Positions 18,424 through 28,214 of a DNA stretch of 34,578 nucleotides are shown here, in pieces (within the stretch, counting starts at the first letter, position 1; the number at the start of each line of letters is the position of its first letter). The stretch is from Haloquadratum walsbyi J07HQW2 (lineage in GTDB: Archaea; Halobacteriota; Halobacteria; Halobacteriales; Haloferacaceae). The position numbers and the translations under genes are program-made. The notes under the pieces are model-generated. The model was not told the DNA's origin and ran no database searches. It was given only the letters and a program-made list of their open reading frames with translations. The stretch is from the NCBI RefSeq assembly GCF_000415985.1, contig NZ_KE356561.1, positions 763,043 to 797,620 on the forward strand, read 5' to 3'.

Positions 18424-19461
18424 TCATACAGTTCTCAATATTCCAGTTACACCAGCTGATTCGGCAATAATCCAGATGATAAACACAGCGTATGCAACTC
18501 CGAGAATGTATGCTTCACGTTGTGTGAGTGTGAGGTCAGTCCGCAGGACGGTGAAGAGCAATACAGTTGCGAGTGTTAATATGCCGAACATTGGAACGGC
18601 TGTTGCAAAATTAACCGGAACGGTCCCGACAATCAATACGCCAATAGGGATGACAACAAGTAGATCAAACGTATTTGATCCTAAGACATTTCCAAGACTT
18701 GTTGTCCCATCTCCACTTCGTGCTGCTCGGACACTCACAAGTGTGTCGGGTAAACTCGTCGCTGCAGCAATAATCGTCACACCAGCGAGAAACTCAGGGA
18801 TTCCAATAATGGAGCCTAACCCTTCAACAGCTCCGACCATCTGCTCAACAGCAATCAAAATCGCGACTAATCCAGCAATTAATCGCCCCCACTGTTGTCC
18901 TACAGCGATTGACTCTGTTGCTGTGTTATCTGTATAATCGCTCACTTCCTGCCATTGAATAAATAAATACAGCACATACACAAACAGCGGAATTGCTGCA
19001 AGGGGACGGGTGATCATCCCGACAAATGCCCCACGGTCTGGTGCTGGAATGTAGATAACCGCAAGTGCAAATGTTATAACAAGCGCTGAGACAGCAATCA
19101 TGTAAAATTGTGCTTCTTTATACACAATATCTCGATTTGACTCAACACCCTGCTGTGCAAGCATTCCAGATAACGCAGGAATGACAAGAATATTGAATAT
19201 TGCGGATCCGACAATAGCGCCGATGCCCATACTAAAGACACCGTTCGAAGCGGTGACGACAACACTCGCAAACTCAGGAAAACTCGAACCAATAGCAACA
19301 ACAACTGAACCCTGGACGACAGGTGGGAGACCATAATGCGTCGAGAGGCGTTCTGCTGCCCCCTCAAGCCATCCTGTCCCGACCCATACAAGTCCGGTCG
19401 CTCCCAAGATAACAAGAATAAATACGGACGGTGTCTGTGGCACCACACCTGCGAGAACCAT
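18424..19461 (-). CDS. CaCA-family Na+/Ca2+ (cation) antiporter
   Basis: This is a 345-residue membrane protein of about 10 helices built as two inverted repeats. Alpha-1 has the signature GSSFPEFASVVV plus GAIVGSAIFNILVIPALSG. Alpha-2 has AAATSLPDTLVSVRAAR plus GNVLGSNTFDLLVVIPIG. The Glu in alpha-1 and the Asp in alpha-2 are the ion-binding acidic residues. It exchanges Na+ for Ca2+ or a similar cation across the cell membrane, using the sodium gradient of a halophile. A hydrophilic central loop (about residues 165-190) links the halves. It is the only gene in its unit. Confidence 0.9.
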   Translation of the reverse strand: MVLAGVVPQTPSVFILVILGATGLVWVGTGWLEGAAERLSTHYGLPPVVQGSVVVAIGSSFPEFASVVVTASNGVFSMGIGAIVGSAIFNILVIPALSGMLAQQGVESNRDIVYKEAQFYMIAVSALVITFALAVIYIPAPDRGAFVGMITRPLAAIPLFVYVLYLFIQWQEVSDYTDNTATESIAVGQQWGRLIAGLVAILIAVEQMVGAVEGLGSIIGIPEFLAGVTIIAAATSLPDTLVSVRAARSGDGTTSLGNVLGSNTFDLLVVIPIGVLIVGTVPVNFATAVPMFGILTLATVLLFTVLRTDLTLTQREAYILGVAYAVFIIWIIAESAGVTGILRTV

Positions 19462-19739
19462 TACGATACAACATGAGGACTGCCCTCCTGAATCCCCCGG
19501 ATATAATTTGCGCGGGAAATATCTATAACTTTAATTCAGAGTAAATCTCACGACCCGTTCCAGCATCAACATCAATGTCATCATTAAATAAAGCACAGTT
19601 GTATGCTGATCACTTCTCTATGTTCATATAAAGAAGGTCACACAATATATCGAAACATCGACCATTGATAATCAAGACGTCAGGTGACTTGCTCGTCCGT
19701 CATACAACAACTGATACGTGTGCGGTTATAATCATATGT

Positions 19740-20624
19740 ATGAAAGTCCTCGTTGCAGGGGCGACCGGATTTGTTGGTCGTCGCTTGGTCCGCGCTCTTG
19801 ACGACCAAGATCATGATGTTGTTGCTTTTTCTCGAAGCGCTAGCGAGGCTGGGTTCCCTCCAAGTGTCGAGCCATTTGAAGGTGATCTCGGTGATCCCGC
19901 ATCGCTTGAGGGAATGTGTGATGACATTGATGTTGCATATTATCTTATTCACTCATTGACTGCGGAGAATTTTGCTGAACTTGACCGTACGTATGCACGC
20001 CGCTTTCGTGAACGGGCATCAGAGGCTGGTGTTGACCGTGTTGTCTATCTGAGTGGGATTAGTGGTGACGAGAGAGACCTCTCACCACATCTTGCGTCAC
20101 GACGAGAGGTTGAAGCCGTCTTAGAATCAGGTGAGTATGAGCTGACAGTTCTTCGAGCAGCCGTAATCATTGGTCGCGGAAGCGCGAGTTTCCGCATTGT
20201 CGATGACCTCACAGACCGTCTTCCGCTGATGGTCGTTCCGACATGGGTCCGAACACCAGGAAATCCAATTGCTGTTGATGATGCCGTTACGTATCTTGTA
20301 GAGCTACTCAATGTACCGGAGACCCGAGGACAAATCTTCGACATTGGCGGTCCAAGTGTGCTTTCATATGAAGAACTTCTCCAGATGACTGCCAAAGTCA
20401 AAAGTAAACGCGTATTTATCATTCCAGTTCCTGTATTAACTCCTGAGTTGTCCTCACATTGGCTTCGACTCACAACTGATGTACAGTATCGCATCGCGAG
20501 ACCACTGGCGAAAAGTATGCGACATCCAGTGACCGTCGATGATGACCGTAATCTGCAAAATATCGTTCCGATCGATCAAACTCCAATTAAGACTGCAATC
20601 AATCAAGCACTTACAGCAAACTAA
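19740..20624 (+). CDS. NAD(P)-binding epimerase/NmrA-like protein
   Basis: This is an atypical short-chain dehydrogenase of about 294 residues. The N-terminus MKVLVAGATGFVGRRLVRAL is the G-x-x-G-x-x-G Rossmann loop. YYLIHSLTAENF and RVVYLSGISG follow, as in the complex-I-NDUFA9-like/YwnB-type SDR proteins, which often lack the full Tyr-x3-Lys catalytic pair. I chose the ATG at 19740; an upstream in-frame start would add 25 residues with no family resemblance. It lies 98 bases before the ferredoxin gene on the same strand, so a shared redox role is possible. Substrate unknown. Confidence 0.85.
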   Translation: MKVLVAGATGFVGRRLVRALDDQDHDVVAFSRSASEAGFPPSVEPFEGDLGDPASLEGMCDDIDVAYYLIHSLTAENFAELDRTYARRFRERASEAGVDRVVYLSGISGDERDLSPHLASRREVEAVLESGEYELTVLRAAVIIGRGSASFRIVDDLTDRLPLMVVPTWVRTPGNPIAVDDAVTYLVELLNVPETRGQIFDIGGPSVLSYEELLQMTAKVKSKRVFIIPVPVLTPELSSHWLRLTTDVQYRIARPLAKSMRHPVTVDDDRNLQNIVPIDQTPIKTAINQALTAN

Positions 20625-20722
20625 TCGAATTTCTATCTGTAAGAAACAGTTTATTATTGTAAGAAGGATATACGCAGTTTCAATCATTCTGAATCAAACG
20701 GTGAATACTTTTGAGTGTAAGC

Positions 20723-21214
20723 ATGTCATCTGATATGCCGACCGTCACGGTTGGAACAACAACTATTGAGTGTGACCACGGGGCGGTCCTCCGTGATGTG
20801 CTTCAAGACCACGACCTTGGTATTAATCCACACAACGGCGCTGCATCAATTATTAATTGTCGCGGTCATGGAACCTGTGGAACCTGCGCGGTTGAGATAC
20901 ATAGACACGAGGATAATACTGAAAATGAAACACAAACCTCCGATGAGAGTATTGCTTCGACCAATACTGAAGATTCCAGTGACATAACTACCGATACCGA
21001 CACATACGCTGGTTCGGGCTCACCCGATAATCAGCTGTCCAATGAGACATCCACTCATATTAGTTCACACACAGCTATCGAGCGCGTTCGATTGACAGTT
21101 CCGCCGCATACATCCTCCTCAAAGCTACGACTTGCGTGTCAAACACGCGTATATGACGATATTACAGTAACAAAGTATGACGGATTATGGGGACATCACA
21201 CTGATGATGATTAG
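20723..21214 (+). CDS. 2Fe-2S ferredoxin with 50-60 residue acidic insert
   Basis: This 163-residue protein has the beta-grasp 2Fe-2S fold. Cluster ligands are Cys46, Cys52 and Cys55 in INCRGHGTCGTCAVEI, and Cys139 in LRLACQTRV. C-x5-C-x2-C is the spacing of adrenodoxin-type rather than plant-type ferredoxins. Between the third and fourth ligand there are 83 residues, where about 30-36 are usual. The extra part (about residues 62-118) is Ser/Thr/Asp/Glu rich and looks disordered. The ATG at 20723 is preferred over a TTG 12 bases upstream. It could carry electrons for the preceding SDR-like protein or a ferredoxin reductase. Confidence 0.8.
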   Translation: MSSDMPTVTVGTTTIECDHGAVLRDVLQDHDLGINPHNGAASIINCRGHGTCGTCAVEIHRHEDNTENETQTSDESIASTNTEDSSDITTDTDTYAGSGSPDNQLSNETSTHISSHTAIERVRLTVPPHTSSSKLRLACQTRVYDDITVTKYDGLWGHHTDDD

Positions 21215-21282
21215 AACAAATCCTGATCATGAGGTAGTATATCAATAATTTGAAAGTTAGTTAGTATTGTAGATATTCGAGG

Positions 21283-21955
21283 AGAATCCCTGCGACTTGA
21301 GCCGCAGGACAGGATAGGATAGGATAGGATGAATCCGACAACCGGGCGACTATCCAACTCCAACTTCAACTTCGATGACCACTCTGAGAGTTCTCATCAG
21401 TCGTGGTAGTAGTCGTGTTAATTAGTGGGCGACCCTCGAAATGCGTAGGAAACAGGCGAGACCAGAGTGATTGTGCCGTAGTCCGACGATGGCGGTCAGC
21501 CGCCCCAAGCCAAGCAACCAAGCAGTAATCGAACCCACTCTGGTGACCGGTCGGGTCGGTGTCGGGTCCGAGACTGACCCGATGCAGTGCAGTGCCCTGC
21601 CCTGCCCTGCCCGACTGCTGGCAAGTACTTCCAAGTCTGTCGAAGTCTGCTGGAGTTCCCGAGGCAAACCAAACCCACCTCTGGAAGCCCATATCCGACC
21701 GAAGATACGAGAGGAGTCCAGTCCCGGGGGGCGGGGCTTTGGCTTGGCACTCCCAGCGCCAGCAGTCCAGTCCTGTCCCACTACACTCCACTCTCCCCGC
21801 CACAGTCCGCGAACCCTGCACAGATTCTCACCATGTCAGGGTTCGGTGGGGTGGGGTGGCATGGGATTGAACTGCAACCCTGCAATCTCCTCTCCACTGC
21901 TTTTGCTTACGCTCAGGATTCCTCCGAGTTCACGCAGAGGAGGATGTCAATCTAA
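21283..21955. repeat. GC-rich island with 5-base periodicity; possible mobile-element relic
   Basis: This stretch of about 670 bases is far richer in G+C than its surroundings and full of short tandem duplications of unit 5. Examples are (AGGAT)x4 at 21311-21330, GCAGTx2 then GCCCTx3 at 21584-21608, CCAAGx2 at 21505-21514, CAGTCx2 at 21763-21772 and TGGGGx2 at 21847-21856. It opens with a CCTGCG/CGCAGG inverted repeat (about 21291-21308) and closes with a CCTC...GAGG pair near 21927-21948, like an element with structured ends. Open frames exist on both strands but are low-complexity artefacts, because 5-base units shift the frame. Confidence 0.6.
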
Positions 21956-21977
21956 CTATTGGTATTGATTGACCAGA

Positions 21978-22310
21978 TTATCCCTTTTTGAATCCAGCGA
22001 GAAATCCCCCAGTAAAGCCAACAGATACCGAGAGTGTGGAGAGAATTGTTGAGATCCACCCGGGCGGCGTTCCATCAGCCGCGCCTTGTGTTGTCTCAGC
22101 AAAGCCAGCAGTTAATCGGCTCCAATCAACGATGATGATTTCTCGTGATTCGAGAAATTTGAATATTGCTAGTTCAATCCCGACAAGCAATGCGATCAAC
22201 TTTGCAACCTTTTTTGCTGCAAACCCAATTATTGCCCCAATAACTGCTCCGCTGCCGAACTCAATCCCAAGTTGGGTTGGGTTTAATGACAACTGCAGTG
22301 GGTCAACCAT
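21978..22310 (-). CDS. FUN14-family membrane protein
   Basis: This 110-residue protein has the FUN14 pattern. A glycine-rich first helix (GSGAVIGAIIGFAAKKVAKLIALLVG, about residues 19-44) is followed by FKFLESREIIIVDWSRL. An amphipathic linker with GTPPGW and a last helix (STLSVSVGFTGGFLAGF) follow. In eukaryotes FUN14 proteins sit in the outer mitochondrial membrane. The archaeal role is unknown. It ends close to the GC-rich island and diverges from hflX. Confidence 0.82.
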   Translation of the reverse strand: MVDPLQLSLNPTQLGIEFGSGAVIGAIIGFAAKKVAKLIALLVGIELAIFKFLESREIIIVDWSRLTAGFAETTQGAADGTPPGWISTILSTLSVSVGFTGGFLAGFKKG

Positions 22311-22608
22311 GCTACGTCTCTACTGTTTGAATATAAATCGTTTGTGTAATGACATAGATACATATCAGTTCACACGGGCACTATTGTGTGACATCAATCG
22401 ATGTGGAGGAGAACGCTGGTAGTGTTCAAGTATCTTGACCATTTAGATATGATGAAACAGTGCAGGAATCAGATACGCATCGGCGGAAACCGCACAACTC
22501 AGATTGCACAGCACGGGAAATGTATGCTGGGACCGCCTTTACTGTAATCACTGTTAAGAATCATATGATCCAGTCTATCGCATTGACAGAGGCGACTGGG
22601 GTGATATC

Positions 22609-24021
22609 ATGACGGCAACACCAGTTGTTGTTGCACAACGAGTTGACCCCGACTCAGAAGCTAATTTGAGTGAGATCGCTGACTTAGCCAGAGCGGCTGG
22701 ATATGATGTGATTAATACGCTTACCCAGTCACGCGAGGAGGATGCTGCATATCATTTTGGTGAGGGGAAAGTCGAAGCACTTGCTGGATTGGTCGCACGG
22801 ACTGGCGCAGAGGCAGTTATTGTCGACAATCGTCTTGGACCATATCAAACGTACAATATCGGTGGGAAATTCCCGACTGGAGTTGAAGTTATCGACCGAT
22901 TTACACTTATTTTAGAGATTTTCGGGCAGCGAGCGAACACTCGAAAAGCACAACTCCAAGTCGAACTTGCTGAATTGCGGTATGAACTTCCACGAGTCGA
23001 AGCAAAATCATCGCTTGCACAACGCGATGAACGACCAGGGTTCATGGGACTCGGTGAATACGACCAGAGCCGTGAACGAGATATTAAAGCACAGATCTCA
23101 CGGATCAGTCAGGAACTGGATGCAATTGCTGAAAAAGAGCAGACACGCCGCGAGCAACGTCGTGAGTCTGGATTCGATCTTGTCGCACTTGCAGGATATA
23201 CAAACGCTGGAAAATCAACATTGCTTCGCCGACTCGCTGATGACCTAGATATTTCTGAGAATGAAAATCAACATCCAGATTTAGAGCAGACCGCTGAATC
23301 TGAGGATCGACTGTTCACCACACTTGGGACGACAACCCGACGAGCTGATACTGGACGTCGAGACGTGTTACTGACCGATACTGTTGGGTTTGTATCTGAC
23401 CTTCCACATTGGCTCGTTGAATCATTTGAGTCAACACTCGATTCGGTATACCGAGCTGACCTTGTTTTGCTTATCGTTGATGCATCAGAGTCGATTGATG
23501 CAATGCGGGAAAAACTCATTACCAGTCATGATACCTTATATGAGCGCAATGAGGCTCCAATTGTTACTGTATTGAACAAAACTGATTCTGTTGAGGAGGG
23601 AGCACTCAACCGAAAGATGCGATCACTCGATGCGTTAGCACCGAACCCAGTTGCCGTTTCAGGACTTACTGGTGAAAATATTGATCAACTGACCGATCGG
23701 ATTGAGAGTGAACTCCCATCATGGCATGATGAACGACTTCTCTTACCGTTATCAGATGATGCAATGAGTCTCGTCTCATGGTTATACGATCATGGTCACG
23801 TTGAAAATGAAGAATACACTGACACTGGCGATTCGGTCCTCATCGAGTTCTCCGCTCGATCGACGATTATCAAGCGAGCACGCGCGAAGGCAGCCGCACT
23901 TGAGGACTCTGAATCAGAACCCCTATCAGATGAAAGCATACAGGAGCATGATTCAAAACGAATGGGTGCTCAGACCCAAACACAACTGAATGAGCGCGGA
24001 GATGATAGTAAAGTACTGTAG
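22609..24021 (+). CDS. hflX: GTPase HflX
   Basis: This is a 470-residue ribosome-associated GTPase. An N-terminal HflX domain (residues 1-140, with YHFGEGKVEAL and NIGGKFPTGVEVIDRFTLIL) is followed by a coiled-coil linker (150-185). The G domain has G1 GYTNAGKST (196-204), G3 DTVGF (257-261) and G4 NKTD (323-326). In bacteria HflX splits stalled ribosomes under stress; a similar role in archaea is likely but unproved. The C-terminal 50 residues after the G domain are acidic and variable. It converges with moaC (93 bases between stops) and diverges from the FUN14 gene. Confidence 0.95.
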   Translation: MTATPVVVAQRVDPDSEANLSEIADLARAAGYDVINTLTQSREEDAAYHFGEGKVEALAGLVARTGAEAVIVDNRLGPYQTYNIGGKFPTGVEVIDRFTLILEIFGQRANTRKAQLQVELAELRYELPRVEAKSSLAQRDERPGFMGLGEYDQSRERDIKAQISRISQELDAIAEKEQTRREQRRESGFDLVALAGYTNAGKSTLLRRLADDLDISENENQHPDLEQTAESEDRLFTTLGTTTRRADTGRRDVLLTDTVGFVSDLPHWLVESFESTLDSVYRADLVLLIVDASESIDAMREKLITSHDTLYERNEAPIVTVLNKTDSVEEGALNRKMRSLDALAPNPVAVSGLTGENIDQLTDRIESELPSWHDERLLLPLSDDAMSLVSWLYDHGHVENEEYTDTGDSVLIEFSARSTIIKRARAKAAALEDSESEPLSDESIQEHDSKRMGAQTQTQLNERGDDSKVL

Positions 24022-24114
24022 TCAGAATCAAAAAAGAGTCAAAATGGACGTAATAAGTCGAGAAACCCTACCGGACGGTGACTTTAATTCTGAATCTGAA
24101 TATAGATAACGAGT

Positions 24115-24690
24115 TTATTCCTGTTTCTGTTTCTGTTTTTGTTTTTTTACAATCTCAACATCAGTAACCGCGGTTTCGGGATATTGTCCCGAGTTATCCT
24201 TTTCAGTGGCTTTCACCATATCCCAGATTACATTCAACCCTGTCGTGACACCCTCCAGTGCTTCCATTTCACACCCAGTTTTACCAGTTGTCTCAACAGT
24301 GACACGTAACTCAATTGCAGTTTCATGAATGCGAAGTGCTGTATCAACGTTCGTGATTGGAATTTGATGACACATTGGGATTGTCTCCCATGTATGTTTG
24401 ACTGCCTGTATAGCACCTATCCGAGCAGTCGAAAGCACATCGCCTTTAGCGATTGTATCATTACGAACTGCGTCGATGGTTGTCTGTGTAAGCTTGATTT
24501 CCCCCCGAGCGACTGCCCGTCGATTTGTGTCCGGTTTTGTCCCGACATTAACCATCTGTGCATCGCCATCACTGTCGACATGCGTCAACTCATCTGTCGT
24601 TGCACTCTCAGTGGATAACTGTTCATCGATATTTTGATCCTCATTATCAGAATGGCTATTATCCGCTTGAGTGTTGATATCTTCAGTCAT
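24115..24690 (-). CDS. moaC: Cyclic pyranopterin monophosphate synthase MoaC
   Basis: MoaC makes cyclic pyranopterin monophosphate in molybdenum cofactor synthesis. Its conserved core is MVNVGTKPDTNRRAVARGEI, then KGDVLSTARIGAIQAVKHTW, PMCHQIPI, and GKTGCEMEALEGVTTGLNVIWDMVK, which holds the catalytic lysines. An acidic N-terminal extension of about 35 residues precedes the core. The C-terminus ends in a (KQ)3-type tail encoded by a CTGTTT hexamer repeat near 24121-24138. Its start codon overlaps the last 8 bases of the upstream nnr gene, so the two are translated from one transcript. Confidence 0.93.
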   Translation of the reverse strand: MTEDINTQADNSHSDNEDQNIDEQLSTESATTDELTHVDSDGDAQMVNVGTKPDTNRRAVARGEIKLTQTTIDAVRNDTIAKGDVLSTARIGAIQAVKHTWETIPMCHQIPITNVDTALRIHETAIELRVTVETTGKTGCEMEALEGVTTGLNVIWDMVKATEKDNSGQYPETAVTDVEIVKKQKQKQKQE

Positions 24691-26188
24691 TTGAACTCGC
24701 TTTTGTTGTCATGTCCTTTGGATCTTGTAGTGCAGTCGGCAATATATCAAGAAGGTCTGTTGCAAGCAATCCGTTTCCACGCTTCTCAACGACAATATCG
24801 CCAGCCCGGCCATTGGCGTATGCACCAACCGTCGCTGCCTGAATCGGATCAAGAACGCACGCAAGTGCACCTACAGCGCCTGCAAGAACATCGCCCGTGC
24901 CGCCTACCGTCATCCCTGGATTGCCAGTTTGATTAATTCGTGTTGTTTCACCATTGCTGATAATATCAATTGCCCCTTTCACCAGCAATGTGTGTGTCTC
25001 GTCAAGTTCTGAAATGAACGCTGCTATCTTCTCTACTCGACGCTCCCAGTCATCTGCCGTTTCACCTCCCATTGCTGCTAGCTCACCTTGATGCGGTGTA
25101 CAGATTATCTCACCGGTAGGGTCAACCGACGGAACGACTGACAGTGCATCAGCATCAACAACAACCTTCCCAGTGTGCGCACGGAGAAACGAAGCCACGA
25201 CTGACAGTGTCTTTTCGTTATCCCCAAGCCCTGGACCAAGCACTGTAACATCATGATTTGCGGCGAGTGATTGCACATGATCAAGTGCCGTTGGCGTGAG
25301 TCGCTCTCCGGGGTATGATTTAATAATTAAACTCTCCTCACAATTCTGGATTTCATCAGCAATTGCCACTGGACATGCAACACGGACGAGGTCAGCACCA
25401 GCCCGTAATGCTGCTTGTGCAGTTAATGCAGGAGCACCAGTGTACGGACCGCCACCAACAACGAGCACCTCGCCAAAATCACCTTTGTGGCTTTGTGTCG
25501 GTCGTGATAATAACTGCAGATCACCAGGTCCAGCAATCTGCTCGGCTGCTCGTGGAATACCGATATCTGCAACCGTTACATCTGCGTCGATTGTCTCGAG
25601 TCCTGGCTTTTGATCATGAAACGTAACTACATGATCAGCGTCAACCGAAACATCTGTAGATGAACCTGTATCAGCATCAACGCCTGAGGGCACATCAACT
25701 GATAGAACAGGCGCATCGGTATTGTTGACCTGTCTAGCTGCTGTTGCCTCTGGTTCACGGAGAGCACCGGTGACACCTGTTCCGAGCATGGCGTCAACGA
25801 TTAAATCCGGTTGCTCACCGTCAGGTCCAGCAATTTCGATAGCTGATGCATCTCGAACAACTGTTGTATCGTATCCGCTTGTTGTAACTGCCTCCCAATT
25901 CTGCTTTGCAGTTGCTGTCCGAATTGTCTCTGGACGACCCAATAACGAAACAGAGACTGTATATTCATCGAGAAATCGCGCTGCAACAAAGCCATCACCA
26001 CCATTATTCCCGCGCCCTGCAACGATAGCAACGACTGGCGTTGCCTGTGATTCCGAGTCTATATCAACCAGCGACCGCACTGTTTGTGCGACAGCGTTAC
26101 CACCTGATTCCATCAGTTGCTGTGGGGAGATCCCTAACGCCTCAGCGTTACGATCGACAGCTGCCATTCGTGCGCTCGTGATCATCAT
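24683..26188 (-). CDS. nnr: Bifunctional NAD(P)HX epimerase/dehydratase (Nnr)
   Basis: This roughly 500-residue repair enzyme restores NAD(P)H from its damaged hydrates. The N-terminal YjeF epimerase half has GRGNNGGDGFVAARFL and AMLGTGVTG. The C-terminal ADP-dependent dehydratase half (ribokinase-like) has LVVGGGPYTGAPAL, VLGPGLGD, CTPHQGELAAM and MTVGGTGDVLAGAVGAL, with the catalytic GTGD. I chose the ATG at 26188 (MMITSARMAAVDRNAEAL); the longer frame to 26248 adds 20 residues that are not family-like. It overlaps moaC by 8 bases. The decayed TnpB element's last reading frame runs over its start region by chance. Confidence 0.93.
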   Translation of the reverse strand: MMITSARMAAVDRNAEALGISPQQLMESGGNAVAQTVRSLVDIDSESQATPVVAIVAGRGNNGGDGFVAARFLDEYTVSVSLLGRPETIRTATAKQNWEAVTTSGYDTTVVRDASAIEIAGPDGEQPDLIVDAMLGTGVTGALREPEATAARQVNNTDAPVLSVDVPSGVDADTGSSTDVSVDADHVVTFHDQKPGLETIDADVTVADIGIPRAAEQIAGPGDLQLLSRPTQSHKGDFGEVLVVGGGPYTGAPALTAQAALRAGADLVRVACPVAIADEIQNCEESLIIKSYPGERLTPTALDHVQSLAANHDVTVLGPGLGDNEKTLSVVASFLRAHTGKVVVDADALSVVPSVDPTGEIICTPHQGELAAMGGETADDWERRVEKIAAFISELDETHTLLVKGAIDIISNGETTRINQTGNPGMTVGGTGDVLAGAVGALACVLDPIQAATVGAYANGRAGDIVVEKRGNGLLATDLLDILPTALQDPKDMTTKASSND

Positions 26189-26314
26189 TTCATTCTCGCA
26201 TGTCAGTCGCGAAAAACCCAACGTCGAACAAAGCTCTCGTATCCTCATAGTGGAAATATAAGACCGACCCCTGGCAGATTGGATATTTTGTTATAGAGAA
26301 ATACAATGTTCGCA

Positions 26315-27913
<1,599 letters not shown>

Positions 27914-27990
27914 TCTTATATTGGGTAACCAAATCGAAAACTGTTATTCCGTATTGCGTTTCTGTGGTTGTATCGGAATAGCGTACGGTT

Positions 27991-28045
27991 GTATCCCCGC
28001 CGTACTCACTCGCTTCGCTCGTTCCTTGAGGAAGGGGACTTAGCC
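27991..28045. repeat. Solo right-end-like hairpin upstream of MFS gene
   Basis: TATCCCC and GGGGA can pair across a CGTACTCACTCGCTTCGCTCG...CCTTGAGG strand that matches the TnpB right-end pattern. Its orientation is that of an element lying to the right, where none remains. It may be a leftover end or the left end of the adjacent tnpA-tnpB element. It ends 125 bases before the transporter frame opens. Confidence 0.4.
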
Positions 28046-28214
28046 TGCAATAGTTAAAATCTCCAGAATAGCTAAATAAGAGGGTCCATCCTGACAAAAT
28101 TATATTATGACGCACGGTTTTACTCTGGAAGTAAATTAGTTTTGAATAAACAATTTTTGTACATGAACATTGAAATTCGGAAGCCTTCTGTCGGAGCCAG
28201 CCCAATGTACCACT

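Noticed and set aside
18407-18937. A 176-codon plus-strand frame
   Set aside because: Antisense to the well-supported cation antiporter; a shadow of its codon bias.
21366-21968. Long open frames on both strands (151 and 165 codons) in the GC-rich island
   Set aside because: They overlap on opposite strands, have Pro/Gly/Ser/Arg/Trp composition unlike the acidic neighbours, and come from 5-base repeats that cannot be coding-selected.
22635-22660. A TTGACCCCGA match to the 19-base stem-loop inside hflX
   Set aside because: Only the core matches, with no pairing arm, and it encodes the normal HflX N-terminus.
26190-26314. Extension of the TnpB relic reading frame into the nnr start region as a real C-terminus
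   Set aside because: The usual TnpB stop lies in the right-end hairpin; an indel there lets the frame run into flank. The added residues resemble nothing.
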